64,000 nucleotides of DNA from Ruminococcus sp. UBA1409. GTDB taxonomy: Bacteria; Bacillota; Clostridia; Oscillospirales; Ruminococcaceae. The first letter of the stretch is position 1, and the number at the start of each line of letters is the position of its first letter. The translations under genes and the position numbers were made by a program. Location: NCBI GenBank assembly GCA_002305045.1, contig DBPX01000022.1, positions 67,547 to 131,546 on the forward strand, read 5' to 3'. Below the pieces are notes generated by a model. The model was not told where the DNA came from and ran no database searches. It saw only the letters and a list, made by a program, of their open reading frames with translations. Of this stretch, positions 25,158-31,890 are shown in pieces.

Positions 25158-25191
25158 AAAAAACAGCGTCCCCCTAAGCTAGGGACGCTGT
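25158..25191 (-). terminator. Intrinsic terminator of the GNAT gene
   Basis: ACAGCGTCCC (25163-25172) pairs with GGGACGCTGT (25182-25191); on the minus strand the stem is followed by TTTTTTC. It starts 8 bases after the acetyltransferase stop codon. Confidence 0.9.
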
Positions 25192-25199
25192 ATTATCTC

Positions 25200-25769
25200 T
25201 TATTTCCACGGAAGCTCCCTCTTATACGGCATGACGGGCGGCTGGTCCTCCCTCCTAGGAGCTATCCTTTTTTCCATCCAGACCATATCGTACCATCTTC
25301 CGAACTTCCTGCCGCAGGCCTTAAACTCCCCCACGGCGGCAAAGCCCATATGCCTATGAAAGCTCAGGCTGTTGTCGGTTAAATACTCGTCCGCAGGGCT
25401 TGGGACTCCGACGCAGGCAAACAGGCTCACAATCCCCATTTTCAAAAGAGCCGCCTCCATCACCCCGTACAGAAGTCTGCCGATGCCGAGACCGACAGCC
25501 TCCCTGTCAAGATATATGCTAAGCTCACAGCACCAGTCGTAGGCCGCCCTGCCGACAAATGCTCCGGCGTAGCAGTATCCCTCCACCCTGCCGTCCCTCA
25601 CGGCGACAAAATAGGGGTATTTCTTCACCGTTTTTTCCATCCTTGAAAGAATCTCCTCCGGGGTCGGCGAGAGGTATTCAAAGGAGACTGCGGTGTGCTT
25701 TACATAGTAGTCGTATATCTCTGATATCCTGACGGCGTCCTTTGGCAGAGCCTCTCTTACCGTAATGAT
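25200..25769 (-). CDS. GNAT acetyltransferase (phosphinothricin-acetyltransferase-like) with a non-AUG start
   Basis: A GNAT enzyme transfers acetyl from acetyl-CoA to an amine. The motif VGLGIGRLLYGVM (acetyl-CoA loop), then SLSFHRHMGF and GRKFGRWYDMVWM, resemble the phosphinothricin/methionine-sulfoximine acetyltransferase branch. The first ATG in frame (25640) would remove the first strand and helix. The frame is open upstream to 25856, and the part from 25769 reads as a normal GNAT start, with ISEIYDYYVKHTAVSFEYL. No ATG, GTG or TTG exists in that extension. AAGGGAG (25779-25786) stands 9 bases before an ATC (25769) and 12 before an ATT (25766), so initiation at one of these is likely. 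It follows the PFL gene closely on the same strand and ends at a strong terminator. Confidence 0.8.
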   Translation of the reverse strand: MITVREALPKDAVRISEIYDYYVKHTAVSFEYLSPTPEEILSRMEKTVKKYPYFVAVRDGRVEGYCYAGAFVGRAAYDWCCELSIYLDREAVGLGIGRLLYGVMEAALLKMGIVSLFACVGVPSPADEYLTDNSLSFHRHMGFAAVGEFKACGRKFGRWYDMVWMEKRIAPRREDQPPVMPYKRELPWK

Positions 25770-25786
25770 AAAAACCAGCTCCCTTT

Positions 25787-27142
25787 TTAGTTCTTGAGGC
25801 TGTGAAGCGGAGCGGGAATCTGACCGCCACGGCTTATAAACTTGGAGGGGGACATTTTATTCACCCTCATGACGGGTCCGCAGCCAAACAGACCGCCCCA
25901 GTCAAGCTCCTCGCCGACATCCCTTCCTATAGCGGGAATAACCCTTACTGCGGTGGTCTTTGAGTTCACCATGCCTATTGCCGCCTCGTCTGCTATTATT
26001 GCGGCGATGGTGTCAGCCGAGGTATCGCCGGGGAGGACTATCATATCAAGTCCCACCGAGCATACAGCCGTCATCGCCTCGAGCTTTTCTATGCACAGCG
26101 CTCCGCTCTTTGCGGCGGCTATCATCCCTGAATCCTCCGAGACGGGTATGAAGGCTCCCGAAAGCCCTCCTACCGAGGAGCACGCCATGACTCCGCCCTT
26201 TTTGACGGCGTCGTTCAGAAGAGCCAGAGCCGCAGTCGTGCCGGGCGCTCCGCACTGCTCAAGACCTATCTCCTCGAGAATATGAGCCACGCTGTCTCCG
26301 ACCTGCGGAGTGGGAGCGAGCGAGAGGTCGACTATCCCGAACGGGACTCCCAGCCTCTGGGAGGCGGTCACTCCGACAAGCTGACCCACCCTTGTTATCT
26401 TGTAGGCGGTGGTCTTTATTATGTTTGATATCTCGTTGATGTCCGCCCCGGGATTTTTAGCAAGTGCGGCTCTTACCACTCCCGGACCCGAGACTCCGAC
26501 ATTTATAATGCAGTCAGGCTCGCCGACTCCGTGATAGGCTCCCGCCATGAAGGGGTTATCGTCCACCGAGTTGCAGAAAACAACAAGCTTTGCCGCACCG
26601 AAGCAGCTTGAATCAACGGTCGCCTCGGCGGTCTGCCTGATTATCCTGCCCATGATACGGCAGGCGTCCAGGTTTATTCCTGCCTTTGTTGAGCCGATGT
26701 TTACCGAGGAGCACACCCGTGAGGTCTCGCTGAGTGCCTGCGGGATAGACTCTATCAGCCTCATGTCCCCGGCGGAGAAGCCCTTTTGGACCAGCGCCGA
26801 GTAGCCGCCGATTAGATTTACTCCGACTGCGCTTGCCGCCTCGTCCATAGCCCTTGCCAGCATGACAGGGCTGCCCTCGCACGCCGCTGACACCATGGCG
26901 ATAGGCGTCACCGATATCCTCTTGTTGATTATCGGTATGCCGTACTCCTTTTCTATCTCCTCGCCCACCCTTACAAGGTCCTTTGCCCTTTGGGTTATCT
27001 TGTCATATACCTTAGAGCAGGCACGGCTGATGTCGGTATCTATGCAGTCAAGCAGGGAAATACCCATGGTTATCGTCCTGATGTCAAGACATTCGTCCTG
27101 AATCATTCTGATGGTTTCAAGTATATCGCTTAAATTAATCAT
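25787..27142 (-). CDS. PFL/UPF0210 family protein
   Basis: This 451-residue protein belongs to the UPF0210 (PFL, DUF711-related) family of unknown biochemical role. The start, with [22 protein letters not shown] split over residues 6-27, the ISLLDCID segment and a glycine-rich C-terminal half are typical. It is probably cytoplasmic; no signal peptide or membrane segment is visible. The ACT-domain gene 174 bases upstream on the same strand is its usual companion in Firmicutes and other bacteria, suggesting that a small-molecule-binding ACT protein regulates or joins it. The GNAT gene follows after 17 bases. Length is normal and the frame is intact. Confidence 0.9.
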   Translation of the reverse strand: MINLSDILETIRMIQDECLDIRTITMGISLLDCIDTDISRACSKVYDKITQRAKDLVRVGEEIEKEYGIPIINKRISVTPIAMVSAACEGSPVMLARAMDEAASAVGVNLIGGYSALVQKGFSAGDMRLIESIPQALSETSRVCSSVNIGSTKAGINLDACRIMGRIIRQTAEATVDSSCFGAAKLVVFCNSVDDNPFMAGAYHGVGEPDCIINVGVSGPGVVRAALAKNPGADINEISNIIKTTAYKITRVGQLVGVTASQRLGVPFGIVDLSLAPTPQVGDSVAHILEEIGLEQCGAPGTTAALALLNDAVKKGGVMACSSVGGLSGAFIPVSEDSGMIAAAKSGALCIEKLEAMTAVCSVGLDMIVLPGDTSADTIAAIIADEAAIGMVNSKTTAVRVIPAIGRDVGEELDWGGLFGCGPVMRVNKMSPSKFISRGGQIPAPLHSLKN

Positions 27143-27316
27143 CCTTAATCCCTTCCCGGCAGGAGGAGTAGGACAGCCAAATTGACCTGAAAATTCCCCT
27201 GGCTGTCACCAAAATGTCACCACGGTGCTTTATAGTGCCGTATGTAAGCATTGCAGCGCCGCTCCTGCGCTTTATAATTTAGCCTCTTCGCTTTAAAGCC
27301 TAACCGGCGCCGTCGG

Positions 27317-27586
27317 CTAGATGTGGTGCATGGTGTTGAAGATATCCTCATGCATGACATAGATTGACAGTCCCATGCTCTTCCCAAGCTCGCTCATCCT
27401 GTCGGACAGCTCAGCCAAGGGTATCGAGAGTGCGGAGATGTCAACCAGCATTACCATAGCAAAGACATCCTGCAAAACCGACTGAGTGACCTCGGTGACA
27501 TTGGCGTTGTGCTCTGCACAGACCGCAGAAACCCTGGCGAGGATTCCGACGGCGTCCTTTCCGATAACCGATATTACAGCCTTCAT
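27317..27586 (-). CDS. ACT domain protein (UPF0237)
   Basis: A single ACT domain of 89 residues, a fold that usually binds amino acids and regulates partners. It begins KAVISVIGKDAVGILARVS, followed by the NVTEVTQSVLQDVFAMVMLVD strand-helix region (kept here as positions about 29-49). It is the usual neighbour of PFL/UPF0210 genes, and the pair is separated by 174 bases carrying only small GC-rich hairpins. The ligand is unknown. A good RBS-like AGG precedes the ATG. Confidence 0.9.
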   Translation of the reverse strand: MKAVISVIGKDAVGILARVSAVCAEHNANVTEVTQSVLQDVFAMVMLVDISALSIPLAELSDRMSELGKSMGLSIYVMHEDIFNTMHHI

Positions 27587-27732
27587 AAACTCTTACCTGT
27601 CCTTTCGCTCAGTTAATGGCTTCTAAGCCCTGAAATTCGACCTTGATTATAGCATATTTTTTCTTTGTGTACAAGTACCCTGTAATAATTTGTGCGCCGT
27701 GCAAGGAGGTCCTAAGATAAGCCGCCTTTTTG

Positions 27733-28902
27733 TCAGGAGTATTCGCTAAGAAGCTCTCCAAGGCTCATTCCTACAAGCCTGCCGGCGTATAAAGCCTCGT
27801 CTAGGGAGTTGGCGCTTGAGCCGACCTCAATTAAGAGAGAGCCTTTTGTAAGCTCCTGATTGTAGTTTCTGTCGGCTACAAGAATCGGCCTTGTCAGTCC
27901 GGGATAGTCCTTTTCAAGCTTGGACTGTATCTTAGACGCAAGCCTGAGATTGTAGCGGTATCTCGGGACATTTGTACAGCCGCAGACTATCATGACCTGT
28001 GCGGCGGAGCGTCCGTCGACCTCGCAGACGGGAGCGTATCTCACCCCGGAGTCCTCCATGGCGTCCCTGTGTATGTCAAGGACTATTTTCACGGTGGGGT
28101 ACTCCTCAAGAAGGCTTATGACCCGCTCCGAGCTTCTGTCATAGGCTCCAGAGTACCTTGGATAGTCGTGAACGGCGGTGTCGTGTATAACTCCGATTCC
28201 TGCCGCCTCCAGAGCGTCGGCTATCTCCCTGCCGACGGCGACGACGCTCTTGTCAAGCTCGGTGGTGCGTGAGGAGAACTCGCTGTCGTAGCTCTCCCTT
28301 TGGTACGGCTCGTAGCATTCTGTCGTGTGAGTATGCATAATTATAACCTGCGGCGAGCCGTCAAGGGATATTTCAAGCTCAGGCTCCCTTTCTAACTGCT
28401 CCTTTATGTACTCCATGTCGCTCGAGGAGCTGTTTCTCAGCATCCCGCCGCCGGGAAGCTCTATACAGCTCGAGGAGGGAGTGTAGCTATAGGTCCGCCT
28501 GATTATCCTGCCGCCGTCGGAGTTAAGGGCGTCAGGATAGGGAAGCGGCTCTTTCGGCTCCTCGTTTGGGTCCTCGGGGTCCTCAGCCTCGGCAGGCGAA
28601 TCTCCTAGACTCTGATAAGGGCGATATCCTCCGCCGCCTTCCATGAGCTCAAAAAGCCGGCTGTAATCCGGGTATCCGCCGTCTGCGGAGTCCGCCGTGT
28701 CTGTCTGCGAGGACTCCGTAAGCTGTGGGAAGGACAGCGCCATCGAGCCTCCCGACGCCTCGCTCACAAGCCTGAAAAGACCTCCCGTACCCTTTAAAAA
28801 GAGGGTCAGCCCCACGCCGTACAGCACCGCAAAGGCGAAAAGCCCTCCTGCCGCAAACTCCGTAATGCTCTTTTTGAAACCCGGTCTTTGCATATAAGCC
28901 AC
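27733..28902 (-). CDS. spoIIP: Stage II sporulation protein P
   Basis: SpoIIP is a peptidoglycan amidase and endopeptidase that works with SpoIID and SpoIIM to drive engulfment of the forespore. The 389-residue product has one N-terminal membrane segment (about residues 14-33), a variable acidic/proline linker (to about residue 165), and a C-terminal hydrolase domain. That domain has the zinc-type motif VIIMHTHTTECYEP (about residues 187-200), VLDIHRDAM and LIEVGSSANSLDEA. All visible metal ligands (His, Glu, His) are present. The gene is divergent from the VanY-like gene, with 108 bases between the two start codons. A sigma-E promoter was looked for and only a weak CATAAGAA-like -10 was seen. 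Confidence 0.95.
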   Translation of the reverse strand: MAYMQRPGFKKSITEFAAGGLFAFAVLYGVGLTLFLKGTGGLFRLVSEASGGSMALSFPQLTESSQTDTADSADGGYPDYSRLFELMEGGGGYRPYQSLGDSPAEAEDPEDPNEEPKEPLPYPDALNSDGGRIIRRTYSYTPSSSCIELPGGGMLRNSSSSDMEYIKEQLEREPELEISLDGSPQVIIMHTHTTECYEPYQRESYDSEFSSRTTELDKSVVAVGREIADALEAAGIGVIHDTAVHDYPRYSGAYDRSSERVISLLEEYPTVKIVLDIHRDAMEDSGVRYAPVCEVDGRSAAQVMIVCGCTNVPRYRYNLRLASKIQSKLEKDYPGLTRPILVADRNYNQELTKGSLLIEVGSSANSLDEALYAGRLVGMSLGELLSEYS

Positions 28903-28943
28903 CTTTCTTATGCTTTATTAACTAAAAACTTTTAAAAATTGTC

Positions 28944-28972
28944 TGGACAACTTAGCAAATATGTGCTAAAAT
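28944..28972 (+). promoter_or_regulatory. Promoter of the VanY-like lipoprotein gene
   Basis: TGGACA (28944-28949) is followed after 17 bases by TAAAAT (28967-28972), with TG just before the -10. The -35 box overlaps a palindrome, TTGTC-TG-GACAA, that could be an operator. Confidence 0.75.
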
Positions 28973-29010
28973 GTGATTGGCGAAAATATACTCTAAAGGA
29001 TTTGATTAAA

Positions 29011-30048
29011 ATGAAGAATATAAACCCCAGGGCTTCAGCCCTTATCCTAGCGGCGGCGATGCTTCTATCCGGCTGCAGGTCGGCAGTGCATCCTTCGCCG
29101 GGAAGCGGCAATTCCCTAGCATCGGGCGAGGCTCTTATCACCGCTGAGCCGGACCAAGGCGCCGAGAGCGGGTCTGGCGATGCCTTTTCGCCTGCTTCAA
29201 GCGAGGAAACGGCACCCTCGGAAAGCGAGTCCCTGGAGCCTGATGTCACCCTCCCCGAGTCCGAGTCTGAATCCGAGTCGGAGTCGGAATCTGAATCCGA
29301 GCCGGAATCTGAGCCGGAGTCTGAGCCGGAGCCGTCCTTGGAGGAGGAAGAGCCGTCCTACGAATCAGTCGGCGGGGAGTCCGGGGATGCTAAGGAGGAT
29401 ATTGACATAGACGCATCGGACAACGGCTACATCTTCAGCGAGGAGGACGACTTTTTCTTCCTTGTCAACAAGCAGTATCTTCTGCCGGAGGACTACGAAA
29501 TCGAGACCGAGACGGTGCAGGGCAGCTACGAGATGGAAAAAACCGCCGCCAAGTACATGAGGCAGATGATAGAGGCAGCCGCCCAGGACGGCATCGAGCT
29601 TAAGGTGATGTCCGCATACAGGACGGTGAGCTATCAAAAGAGGCTTTTCGAGCGGAATGTAAGCTCCCGGATGGAGAGCGGCATGAGCTACGACGAGGCC
29701 TACTACGACACCTCTATCAACATAGCTCCTCCCGGCGGGAGCGAGCACAACGCAGGTCTTGCAGCTGACATCATTGACACCGACCACTGGGACACCTACA
29801 CCGCCTTCGAGGACACAAAGGAGTTTGCCTGGCTCCAGGAGCACGCCTGGGAGTACGGCTACATTCTAAGATATCTAAAGGGAAAGGAGGAGATAACCGG
29901 CTATATCTACGAGCCGTGGCACTACAGGTATGTCGGCGTGAAATACGCCAAGGCTGTGAGGGACAGCGGACTCTGCCTCGAGGAATACTTTGAGGAGTAT
30001 GTCCTAAGCGAGGGGGAGGAGCCTAGCTTCCCGTGGCAAAAGCCCTGA
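29011..30048 (+). CDS. Lipoprotein D-alanyl-D-alanine carboxypeptidase, VanY-like
   Basis: The protein starts at 29011 (AAAGGA 10 bases upstream; an ATG at 28939 lies ahead of the promoter). It has a lipoprotein signal with lipobox LSGC (Cys about residue 23), a long acidic linker rich in alternating Ser-Glu and Glu-Pro (about residues 60-115), and a C-terminal VanY/peptidase M15 domain. The domain shows SAYRTVSYQKRLF, SEHNAGLAADI (zinc His and Asp) and EPWHYRYVG (second His). It should trim the terminal D-Ala of peptidoglycan on the outside of the cell. The Ser-Glu repeats are encoded by near-repeats of TCCGAG/TCTGAA (29255-29335) and probably vary in length. The gene is divergent from spoIIP. 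Confidence 0.92.
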   Translation: MKNINPRASALILAAAMLLSGCRSAVHPSPGSGNSLASGEALITAEPDQGAESGSGDAFSPASSEETAPSESESLEPDVTLPESESESESESESESEPESEPESEPEPSLEEEEPSYESVGGESGDAKEDIDIDASDNGYIFSEEDDFFFLVNKQYLLPEDYEIETETVQGSYEMEKTAAKYMRQMIEAAAQDGIELKVMSAYRTVSYQKRLFERNVSSRMESGMSYDEAYYDTSINIAPPGGSEHNAGLAADIIDTDHWDTYTAFEDTKEFAWLQEHAWEYGYILRYLKGKEEITGYIYEPWHYRYVGVKYAKAVRDSGLCLEEYFEEYVLSEGEEPSFPWQKP

Positions 30049-30120
30049 GGGAGTCCCTACAAAGGGAGGTCCTAAAAGGGTAAGCAGAACCTTTTTAACG
30101 ATTAATCAAAGGAGCAAATC

Positions 30121-30570
30121 ATGAATATAGCATTTTTCCTGACAATCAAACAGGATGTCGCCTATGTGTATGAGGACAGCTCTATCCGTCAGGCGCTCGA
30201 AAAGATGAGGCACCACGGATATACGGCTATCCCTGTTATATCAAGGAACGGAAGGTATGTCTCGATGGTGACGGAGGGAGATTTTCTTTGGTTCATGCTC
30301 GACAGAAGCACAGAGGACATCAACGGAGTCTCCATCTATGACGCCGAGGAGCTGTCCCTGAAAAGCATACTCAGGGAGAACTCGGCAAGGGCCGTTAGGA
30401 TAACCGCCTCGATGGAGGAGCTTTTGGAGCTTGCCATGAATCAGAACTTCGTCCCGGTGACCGACGACGACGGAGTATTCATCGGGATTATCACCCGAAA
30501 GAACATCATGAGGCAGTTTATCAAGAGCACCGTCATGTCCTCCTCGGCGGTGGGTCAGGGAAAAGAATAG
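30121..30570 (+). CDS. CBS-domain pair protein
   Basis: The 149-residue protein consists of two CBS motifs: one at about residues 10-60 (VYEDSSIRQALEKMRHHGY then IPVISRNGRYVSMVTEGD), the second at about residues 80-135 (ending VTDDDGVFIGIITRKNI). Such pairs bind adenine nucleotides and usually regulate a partner. There is no catalytic or membrane part. It follows the VanY-like gene by 72 bases on the same strand with AAAGGAG before the ATG and no clear promoter, so cotranscription is likely. A link to cell-wall metabolism is only contextual. Confidence 0.88.
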   Translation: MNIAFFLTIKQDVAYVYEDSSIRQALEKMRHHGYTAIPVISRNGRYVSMVTEGDFLWFMLDRSTEDINGVSIYDAEELSLKSILRENSARAVRITASMEELLELAMNQNFVPVTDDDGVFIGIITRKNIMRQFIKSTVMSSSAVGQGKE

Positions 30571-30758
30571 CCCAAGCCGGGAAAAATATCTGTCGAAACG
30601 GCGGCGCTTAGAGTCCTGCGGTGAAATTTGATTCCGAATACGGCACTCTGCACTTTGACTGCGGCTCTTTAACGCCTCTTTACATGGAAATTTCACCAAA
30701 TTTAAAAAATAAAACTGTACATTTATTACAATGTTATATAAAACAGCACAATAATTTA

Positions 30759-30787
30759 TTGACAACTGCCGCTTTTCGGATTATAAT
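30759..30787 (+). promoter_or_regulatory. Consensus SigA promoter of the small lipoprotein gene
   Basis: TTGACA (30759-30764) and TATAAT (30782-30787) are both perfect and 17 bases apart. This is the strongest promoter in the window by sequence. The AT-rich region upstream (30690-30758) may act as an UP element. Confidence 0.92.
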
Positions 30788-30841
30788 TATCTTGCGATTA
30801 TTCCAATCGACAAAACAAAATATATCGGGGGATTAATTCAA

Positions 30842-31222
30842 ATGAAAAAATTAATTTCTGTAGCGCTCGCCTTCGTAATGGTTATGTGTCTGTTTACCGC
30901 CTGCGGAGCGGCTGTTCAGCCTGCCGGCACCTACGCCGACCAGTACGGTACCTCTATCGTTGAGATTGGGGCTTACGACGCTAAGGAGGAAACCGGCAGC
31001 TTTAAGATGACCAACACCCTTAACGAGGACATTCTCCTTGAGGGAAGCTACACTCTTGAGGTCTGCGAGTCTGACATCTCCAGCTGGGTCGATGTCACCC
31101 TTACCGACGGAACTACCATGACCTTCCTTTACGATGTCACCATGGATGTTCTTCAGGACCAGAACTCTCTTATCAACTACTTCGGTCCTAACGCATCCCA
31201 GGAGGAGGCTCCCGCAGCCTAA
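30842..31222 (+). CDS. Small lipoprotein of unknown function
   Basis: The 126-residue product has a lipoprotein signal (KKLISVALAFVMVMCLF then lipobox TACG, Cys about residue 20), an acidic beta-rich body and the tail EEAPAA. I do not recognise a family. Its 16-kDa soluble part, perfect promoter and GGGGGA ribosome site 9 bases before the start suggest high expression. The codon choice is strongly biased to a few codons (for example ACC, CTT, GAC), as in abundant proteins. It is followed by a structured 3' region and two terminators. It may be a major surface lipoprotein. Confidence 0.8.
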   Translation: MKKLISVALAFVMVMCLFTACGAAVQPAGTYADQYGTSIVEIGAYDAKEETGSFKMTNTLNEDILLEGSYTLEVCESDISSWVDVTLTDGTTMTFLYDVTMDVLQDQNSLINYFGPNASQEEAPAA

Positions 31223-31249
31223 GACGAAGTCTTGTCTTATTAGACGAGG

Positions 31250-31340
31250 TACTGCAGGACCTTGTCCTTAGTGCAGGGTCTTAGCTGACGCCGTCTTAGC
31301 CGCTCTTGGCAGATACCGCCCTTGTGGCGTCAGCCGCCAA
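31250..31340 (+). other. Structured 3' region after the lipoprotein gene
   Basis: Two stable folds follow the stop codon: CTGCA...TGCAG enclosing GGAC/GTCC (near 31253-31277), and CTGACGCC (31285-31292) with a perfect match GGCGTCAG (31326-31333). No ribosome site or gene is visible. It could be a 3'-UTR-derived small RNA or a stabilising structure. Confidence 0.5.
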
Positions 31341-31365
31341 AGCCGGCAGGAGTTAAAGATGCACT

Positions 31366-31417
31366 ACAGCCCGAACGCTCAGGCTTTGCCCAGCAGTGTC
31401 GGGCTGTTCGTCTTTTT
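31366..31417 (+). terminator. Intrinsic terminator after the small lipoprotein gene
   Basis: ACAGCCCGA (31366-31374) pairs with TCGGGCTGT (31399-31407), with a small inner GGC-TTT-GCC hairpin, then TCGTCTTTTT. Confidence 0.88.
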
Positions 31418-31448
31418 GGCTCTCTGCGGGATTCAACCGTCAAACATT

Positions 31449-31484
31449 AAAGCACCGCCAAATTACTGACGGTGCTTTTCTTTT
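31449..31484 (+). terminator. Second intrinsic terminator
   Basis: AAAGCACCG (31449-31457) pairs with CGGTGCTTT (31470-31478), followed by TCTTTT. It is a back-up to the terminator 60 bases upstream. Confidence 0.88.
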
Positions 31485-31532
31485 GGCTGTACTTCCTGCA
31501 GGCTAAAGGACCGACCTTGCCTCCCCGCCAGG

Positions 31533-31564
31533 CTGCGAAGCAGCTTAACTCGCTGTCAGGCGAA
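31533..31564. repeat. Shared 32-bp hairpin module, copy B
   Basis: It matches 1146-1177 in 28 of 32 bases (CTGCGAAGCAGC...GTCAGGCGAA). Further degenerate hairpins with GCGTCAGCCG and CTGCGAAGCAAAG follow to about 31620. Confidence 0.6.
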
Positions 31565-31663
31565 TTTCACTGCAAAGCAATGCCACTCGGCGTCAGCCGA
31601 AATACCGCTGCGAAGCAAAGCCCTCCCAACCGCTCCATCCCACAGAGCAAAGCCGCCCCGGAT

Positions 31664-31823
31664 ATGCAAAGTGAGCCGCCCCGGCTTCAGCCGGGGCGGA
31701 ATGATTGCCGGTTAGCGGGGAGGACAGCCTCCTGCCGTATCTTAGGGGGTGCGTGGGTGTCAGGCTTTAATAAGACCTGCCCGGCAATCAATCGGTCAGC
31801 TAAGCTGACAGCTCACTTTGCAT
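31664..31823. repeat. Four-way-junction element, copy B
   Basis: This is the second copy of the element at 931-1088. P1: 31665-31676 with 31811-31822 (12 bp, extended by one A-T pair). P2: 31677-31685 with 31690-31698 (9 bp, TTCA loop). P3: 31702-31711 with 31781-31790 (10 bp). P4: 31795-31800 with 31804-31809 (6 bp, TAA loop). The P4 stem is identical to copy A, with a different loop; changes in P1, P2 and P3 are compensated. The P3 interior (69 bases) is unlike that of copy A. As with copy A, it lies between convergent genes (the small lipoprotein gene and typA). No ORF or recognised RNA family is evident. Confidence 0.75.
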
Positions 31824-31890
31824 GAGTTTGCCTCTTTATCAAACTGTGGCAGAGATACCGCTGCCGTCAGGCAATCGCTGCCAGGCAGGC

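Noticed and set aside
30590-30600. 0A boxes near 21603, 30595 and 30808
   Set aside because: Short TGTCGA-type matches occur in several places by chance; only the one upstream of spo0A has supporting context.
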